From JBDKGV01 sp039798005 (lineage in GTDB: Bacteria > Fibrobacterota > Fibrobacteria > UBA5070), in contig JBDKGV010000053.1 in the NCBI GenBank assembly GCA_039798005.1, positions 1-17,554 of the forward strand: DNA of 17,554 nt, in the 5' to 3' direction. Both the position numbers and the translations under genes were made by a program. Positions 14,912 to 17,554 of the stretch are shown one piece after another. The notes below the pieces were generated by a model that was given only the letters and a program-made list of their open reading frames with translations, ran no database searches and was not told the origin of the DNA. Positions within the stretch are counted from its first letter, which is position 1, and each line of letters starts with the position of its first letter.

Positions 14912-15723
14912 AGCCCCGCACTTGGCTTCCCGCAGGCCTGTTGTGCGCAATGGTCGTCCTTTGCCTTGTGGGGCCGGTTTTCCTGCCGGCCTTCGGAGAG
15001 CAGGACTTGGCCAATCAGTTCCTGCCACCGCTTTCCCGGACGGGATCGGGACTGCATTGGCTTGGCACCGACGCCCTCGGGCGGGACCTGCTGTCCCGCA
15101 TGGCCCAGGGCGGCCGGCTTTCCCTTGCCGTGGCCTTGGTCGCAAGCCTTGTGGCGGTGGTCGTCGGGACGCTGTACGGAGCGGTGTCGGGATGGTTTGG
15201 CGGTCGTCTCGACGCCTTCCTGATGCGGGTGGTGGAGATCCTGCAATCCCTTCCGTACATGTTCCTGGTGATCGTCCTGATGGCCCTGCTGGGCCGCAAT
15301 CTGATCGCCCTTTTCGCCGCGTTGGGACTGGTCCAATGGCTTTCCATCGCCCGGGTCGTGCGTGCCCAGGTCTTGAGTCTGCGATCCAGGGACTTCGTGA
15401 CCGCTTCGCGATCGCTGGGGCAGGAGCCATGGCGCATCGTCCTTGTGCACGTGCTTCCGTCCTGCCTTGGCGTGATCAGCGTGCAGGCGACCTTGGCGAT
15501 CCCGCAGATCATCCTTCAGGAAGCCTTCCTCTCGTTCTTGGGGCTCAATGCCTCGGAGGTCTCCTGGGGATTGCTCGTGGCCGAAGGGGCCCAGAGCATG
15601 GATCTCGCGCCATGGCTTGTGGCGGCACCGGGGGTTTTGCTTGCCCTGACCTTGGGCTCCCTGCAATTCCTTGGCGAGGCTTGGCGCATCCGGATGGATC
15701 CTCGATCCGGTCGCGATCAGTAG
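14908..15723 (+). CDS. ABC transporter permease, OppC/DppC family (TTG start)
   Basis: This is the second permease, 271 residues from a TTG start. I choose TTG at 14908 because it forms a four-base TTGA overlap with the previous stop, matching the ATGA overlaps upstream. GGAG lies six bases before it, and the protein then opens with a short basic stretch and a membrane segment (KPRTWLPAGLLCAMVVLCLV). The alternative ATG at 14875 would add residues not typical of the family. HWLGTDALGRDLLSRMAQGGR is a hallmark of OppC/DppC, as are the EAA loop RDFVTASRSLGQEPWRIVLVH and EAFLSFLGL. No ATPase gene follows: the next gene is convergent and overlaps this one by seven bases. Confidence 0.92.
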   Translation: MKPRTWLPAGLLCAMVVLCLVGPVFLPAFGEQDLANQFLPPLSRTGSGLHWLGTDALGRDLLSRMAQGGRLSLAVALVASLVAVVVGTLYGAVSGWFGGRLDAFLMRVVEILQSLPYMFLVIVLMALLGRNLIALFAALGLVQWLSIARVVRAQVLSLRSRDFVTASRSLGQEPWRIVLVHVLPSCLGVISVQATLAIPQIILQEAFLSFLGLNASEVSWGLLVAEGAQSMDLAPWLVAAPGVLLALTLGSLQFLGEAWRIRMDPRSGRDQ

Positions 15724-16292
15724 ACCGGGACGAACCGCCTGCCTTCGACCTTGTAGGCGGTTTTCACGCGCAGCGACGGACAGCACAGGCTGTCGCCATG
15801 GCCGCGTTTGAGGAGTGTCATCTCAAGCTTCCCGGCATGGATTCGATGGAGTGACAGCGACACGATGTCATCGTCCGATCCGCCGGCCTGGAGAGTCCCG
15901 ACAAAGCGACCTCCCGTGGCGGGGAAGACCCAAATTCCCACTTCGGTGTACCCGTGCAAAAGCTTGGGCTGTCGGCTTTGGGGGCCTGCGTAGTCGCAAT
16001 GCACGAGAATGGCGGCGTCGGATGTGCTGTCGCCGTCGAGATCCCCGCGCAGCGCCGGGCTCGATCGGCAAACCAGCCACAGATCCGGGTCGTGATGAGC
16101 CTGGGACAGGTTGCGAGCCAAGGTCTCGCCCAAGGTGCGAAGGGATTCCGGTCCCAACTTCTCCTTCGCGGGTGCCGGCGCTTCCTTGCGACAGCCCGTG
16201 AGAGCGACCAGGCAAAGCCCCAGCAACAGCCGCGGCCATGGAGCAGGATGGAATCGAAAGGTGGGGGCGACACGACTTCCCATCGACTCCAT
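15717..16292 (-). CDS. Small lipoprotein with DLDGDS calcium-type loop, function unknown
   Basis: The 191-residue protein has a hydrophobic signal with a lipobox (LVALTGC, C34), so it should be lipid-anchored. After a Pro/Ala/Lys stretch comes a helix, then LWLVCRSSPALRGDLDGDST (71-90). The DLDGDxxxD pattern resembles EF-hand-like calcium loops of FG-GAP/VCBS-type proteins but occurs only once. The mature part is mostly beta, with cysteines at C75, C99 and adjacent C170-C171 that could form disulfides in the periplasm. I do not recognise a family. The start is uncertain: ATG at 16292 or 16283, since both leave the signal peptide intact and neither has well-spaced ribosome binding. It overlaps the permease gene tail to tail by 7 bp and is divergent from the gene at 16399. 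Confidence 0.7.
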   Translation of the reverse strand: MESMGSRVAPTFRFHPAPWPRLLLGLCLVALTGCRKEAPAPAKEKLGPESLRTLGETLARNLSQAHHDPDLWLVCRSSPALRGDLDGDSTSDAAILVHCDYAGPQSRQPKLLHGYTEVGIWVFPATGGRFVGTLQAGGSDDDIVSLSLHRIHAGKLEMTLLKRGHGDSLCCPSLRVKTAYKVEGRRFVPVY

Positions 16293-16398
16293 ATAGAATC
16301 TGCAACGGAAGCGTGTGGCCGTGCTCGTTTCCCCGGTGCGGCCTTTGGCGGGTACCCGGATCCAAGGCGCGAGTTCCCATGAGCTACATTCGGACGCC
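16293..16398. other. Divergent intergenic region between the lipoprotein and the CsgG-FGE gene
   Basis: This 106-bp region should hold promoters for both flanking genes. I see no convincing -35/-10 pair, no strong hairpin, and only weak ribosome binding sites on either side. An ATG at 16379 is out of frame with the plus-strand gene. Confidence 0.4.
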
Positions 16399-17554
16399 AT
16401 GGATCGTGCGAACAACAATTGGATGGCACCCTCGTGGTCGAGGCTTCTGCTTGCGCTTGTACTGACAATGGCCTGCACCGGCTTTGCGGCAAAACCTGCG
16501 GTCAAGGTGAAGTCGAGCAAAATCCCTCTGGTGGCAGTGGTTCCGCTGACGGGGGCAGGCATTGACGAGGCGACCTCCTTGGTCGTGACGGATGCTCTAT
16601 CGCACGAACTCATCCAGTCGGGAGAAGTGCGGGTGATGGAACGTTCGCAAATGGAGCAGATCCTCAAGGAGCGGGGGTTTCAGCAGAGCGGAGCATGCAC
16701 CGGCTCGGATTGCGTGATCGAGATGGGCAAGCTCCTCTCCATCGACAAGATGGTCGTGGGTTCGGTCGGCAAGCTGGGCAGTTCGCACACGATCTCGGTC
16801 CGGGTGGTCGATGTGGCCACCGGCGAGGTGCTGGGCAGTGCGCGCAGGGCCCAAAAAGGGGAGATCGACGACTTGATGATCGGGGTCATGCCTGAACTCG
16901 TGGCCGAACTGGTTGCCGCAACCCAAGGCAAGAAGCCCGTTCCCCGCAAGGAAGATCCGCCGGTTGCTGCGGTGGCATCCGCGCCGCAGCCTGTCGTGGT
17001 TGCCAAGCCTGCACCGTCAGCGACCGAAGGCATGGTGAAGATCCCTGCGGGAACGTTCATGATGGGGACCCGTTCCTGCGGGATCTTTTCGGGGGAAGGG
17101 GCGCCGGACCAATGCCCTCGGCATGAAGTCGTTCTCGATTCCTTCTGGATGGACCGGACCGAGGTGACCCAAGGCGCCTACCGCCGCGTGATGGGCGAGA
17201 ATCCAAGCAAATTCAATGCGTGCGGTGACGATTGTCCGGTGGACAACGTGAGTTGGAATGAGGCCTTGGAGTATTGCCAGAAGGTCGGAAAGCGCCTTCC
17301 GACCGAGGCCCAATGGGAGTACGCGGCACGGGCCGGGACCAGCGGCAAGTGGTCATGGGGAGCCGACAACGGGCGCATCGGCGAGCACGCGTGGTACAAC
17401 GGCAACAGCGCATCCAGCACCCATCCGGTCGCACGGAAGCTGCCCAACGCATGGGGCCTTCACGACATGGCCGGGAATGTGCGGGAGTGGGTGAACGACT
17501 TCAAGGGAGACTACCCGAGCGGACCGCAGTCCAATCCCACCGGCCCCAAATACG
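16399..17554 (+). CDS. Exported CsgG-like domain fused to SUMF1/FGE-like domain (3' end outside window)
   Basis: The frame stays open to the right edge, giving 385 codons so far. A signal peptide (about 1-30, hydrophobic LLLALVLTMACTGFA) leads into a CsgG/LpoB-like domain (about 40-175). This contains VRVMERSQMEQIL, FQQSGAC and GKLLSIDKMVVGSVGKLG, with a C-x4-C pair C100/C105, nearly matching the PEGA protein at 5013-6380. A Pro/Ala-rich linker (about 178-208) precedes a formylglycine-generating-enzyme-like domain from about 211: GMVKIPAGTFMMGT, FWMDRTEVTQGAYRRVMGENPSKF (read in two parts), PVDNVSWNEALEYCQKVGKRLPTEAQWEYAARAG in pieces at 280-313, and LHDMAGNVREWV (354-365). The catalytic cysteines of true FGE lie further downstream and are not visible, so sulfatase activation cannot be claimed; many SUMF1-like domains have other roles. 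The start at 16399 has a weak RBS; M9 at 16423 is an alternative. Confidence 0.87.
   Translation, partial: MDRANNNWMAPSWSRLLLALVLTMACTGFAAKPAVKVKSSKIPLVAVVPLTGAGIDEATSLVVTDALSHELIQSGEVRVMERSQMEQILKERGFQQSGACTGSDCVIEMGKLLSIDKMVVGSVGKLGSSHTISVRVVDVATGEVLGSARRAQKGEIDDLMIGVMPELVAELVAATQGKKPVPRKEDPPVAAVASAPQPVVVAKPAPSATEGMVKIPAGTFMMGTRSCGIFSGEGAPDQCPRHEVVLDSFWMDRTEVTQGAYRRVMGENPSKFNACGDDCPVDNVSWNEALEYCQKVGKRLPTEAQWEYAARAGTSGKWSWGADNGRIGEHAWYNGNSASSTHPVARKLPNAWGLHDMAGNVREWVNDFKGDYPSGPQSNPTGPKY

Noticed and set aside
16293..16667. Upstream extension of the lipoprotein frame to 16667
   Set aside because: It lies antisense to the CsgG-FGE gene, and a signal peptide with lipobox starts only near 16292.

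Overview
The window looks like part of a GC-rich chromosome of a Fibrobacterota-type bacterium or a close FCB-group relative. Three things point there: a FISUMP domain (named after Fibrobacter succinogenes paralogous proteins) in the first gene, a pectate lyase ending in a Por/type IX-like C-terminal sorting module, and two envelope proteins sharing a CsgG-like N-terminal domain. The taxon is inferred; no rRNA gene is present. I see no tRNA, CRISPR array, insertion sequence or phage gene.

Layout. (1) 3-1580 (+): the 3' end of a multidomain surface protein with a C-terminal FISUMP domain. (2) 1755-5010 (+): hisS and mutL, separated by a hairpin-rich 193-bp spacer. (3) 7676-5013 (-): a probable three-gene run made of a small DUF6547-like protein, a lipase-like alpha/beta hydrolase and a CsgG-like/PEGA-repeat exported protein. 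Its last gene meets mutL tail to tail with two bases between the stop codons. (4) 7907-9857 (+): a secreted PL1 pectate lyase, a terminator-like hairpin, then a DUF2809 membrane protein. (5) 11072-9840 (-): a small CheX-like or unknown protein and an atypical short-chain dehydrogenase. (6) 11161-15723 (+): a tightly coupled operon in which ugd overlaps an OppA-type lipoprotein, which overlaps two OppB/OppC-type permeases; no ATPase gene is present. (7) 16292-15717 (-): a small lipoprotein. (8) 16399 to the right edge (+): an incomplete gene fusing the same CsgG-like domain found in the PEGA protein to a formylglycine-generating-enzyme-like (SUMF1) domain.

Most genes fall into housekeeping (hisS, mutL) or the cell envelope and outside world (surface protein, pectate lyase, PEGA and CsgG-like proteins, UDP-glucuronate supply, peptide-type import, lipoproteins). 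The points I consider most worth following are the two paralogous CsgG-like modules on different C-terminal partners, a MutL that keeps its ATPase motifs but has lost all three endonuclease metal motifs while carrying a clamp-binding-like pentapeptide in its linker, and the ugd-transporter operon without an ATPase. I do not see a clear new defence or mobile system here.
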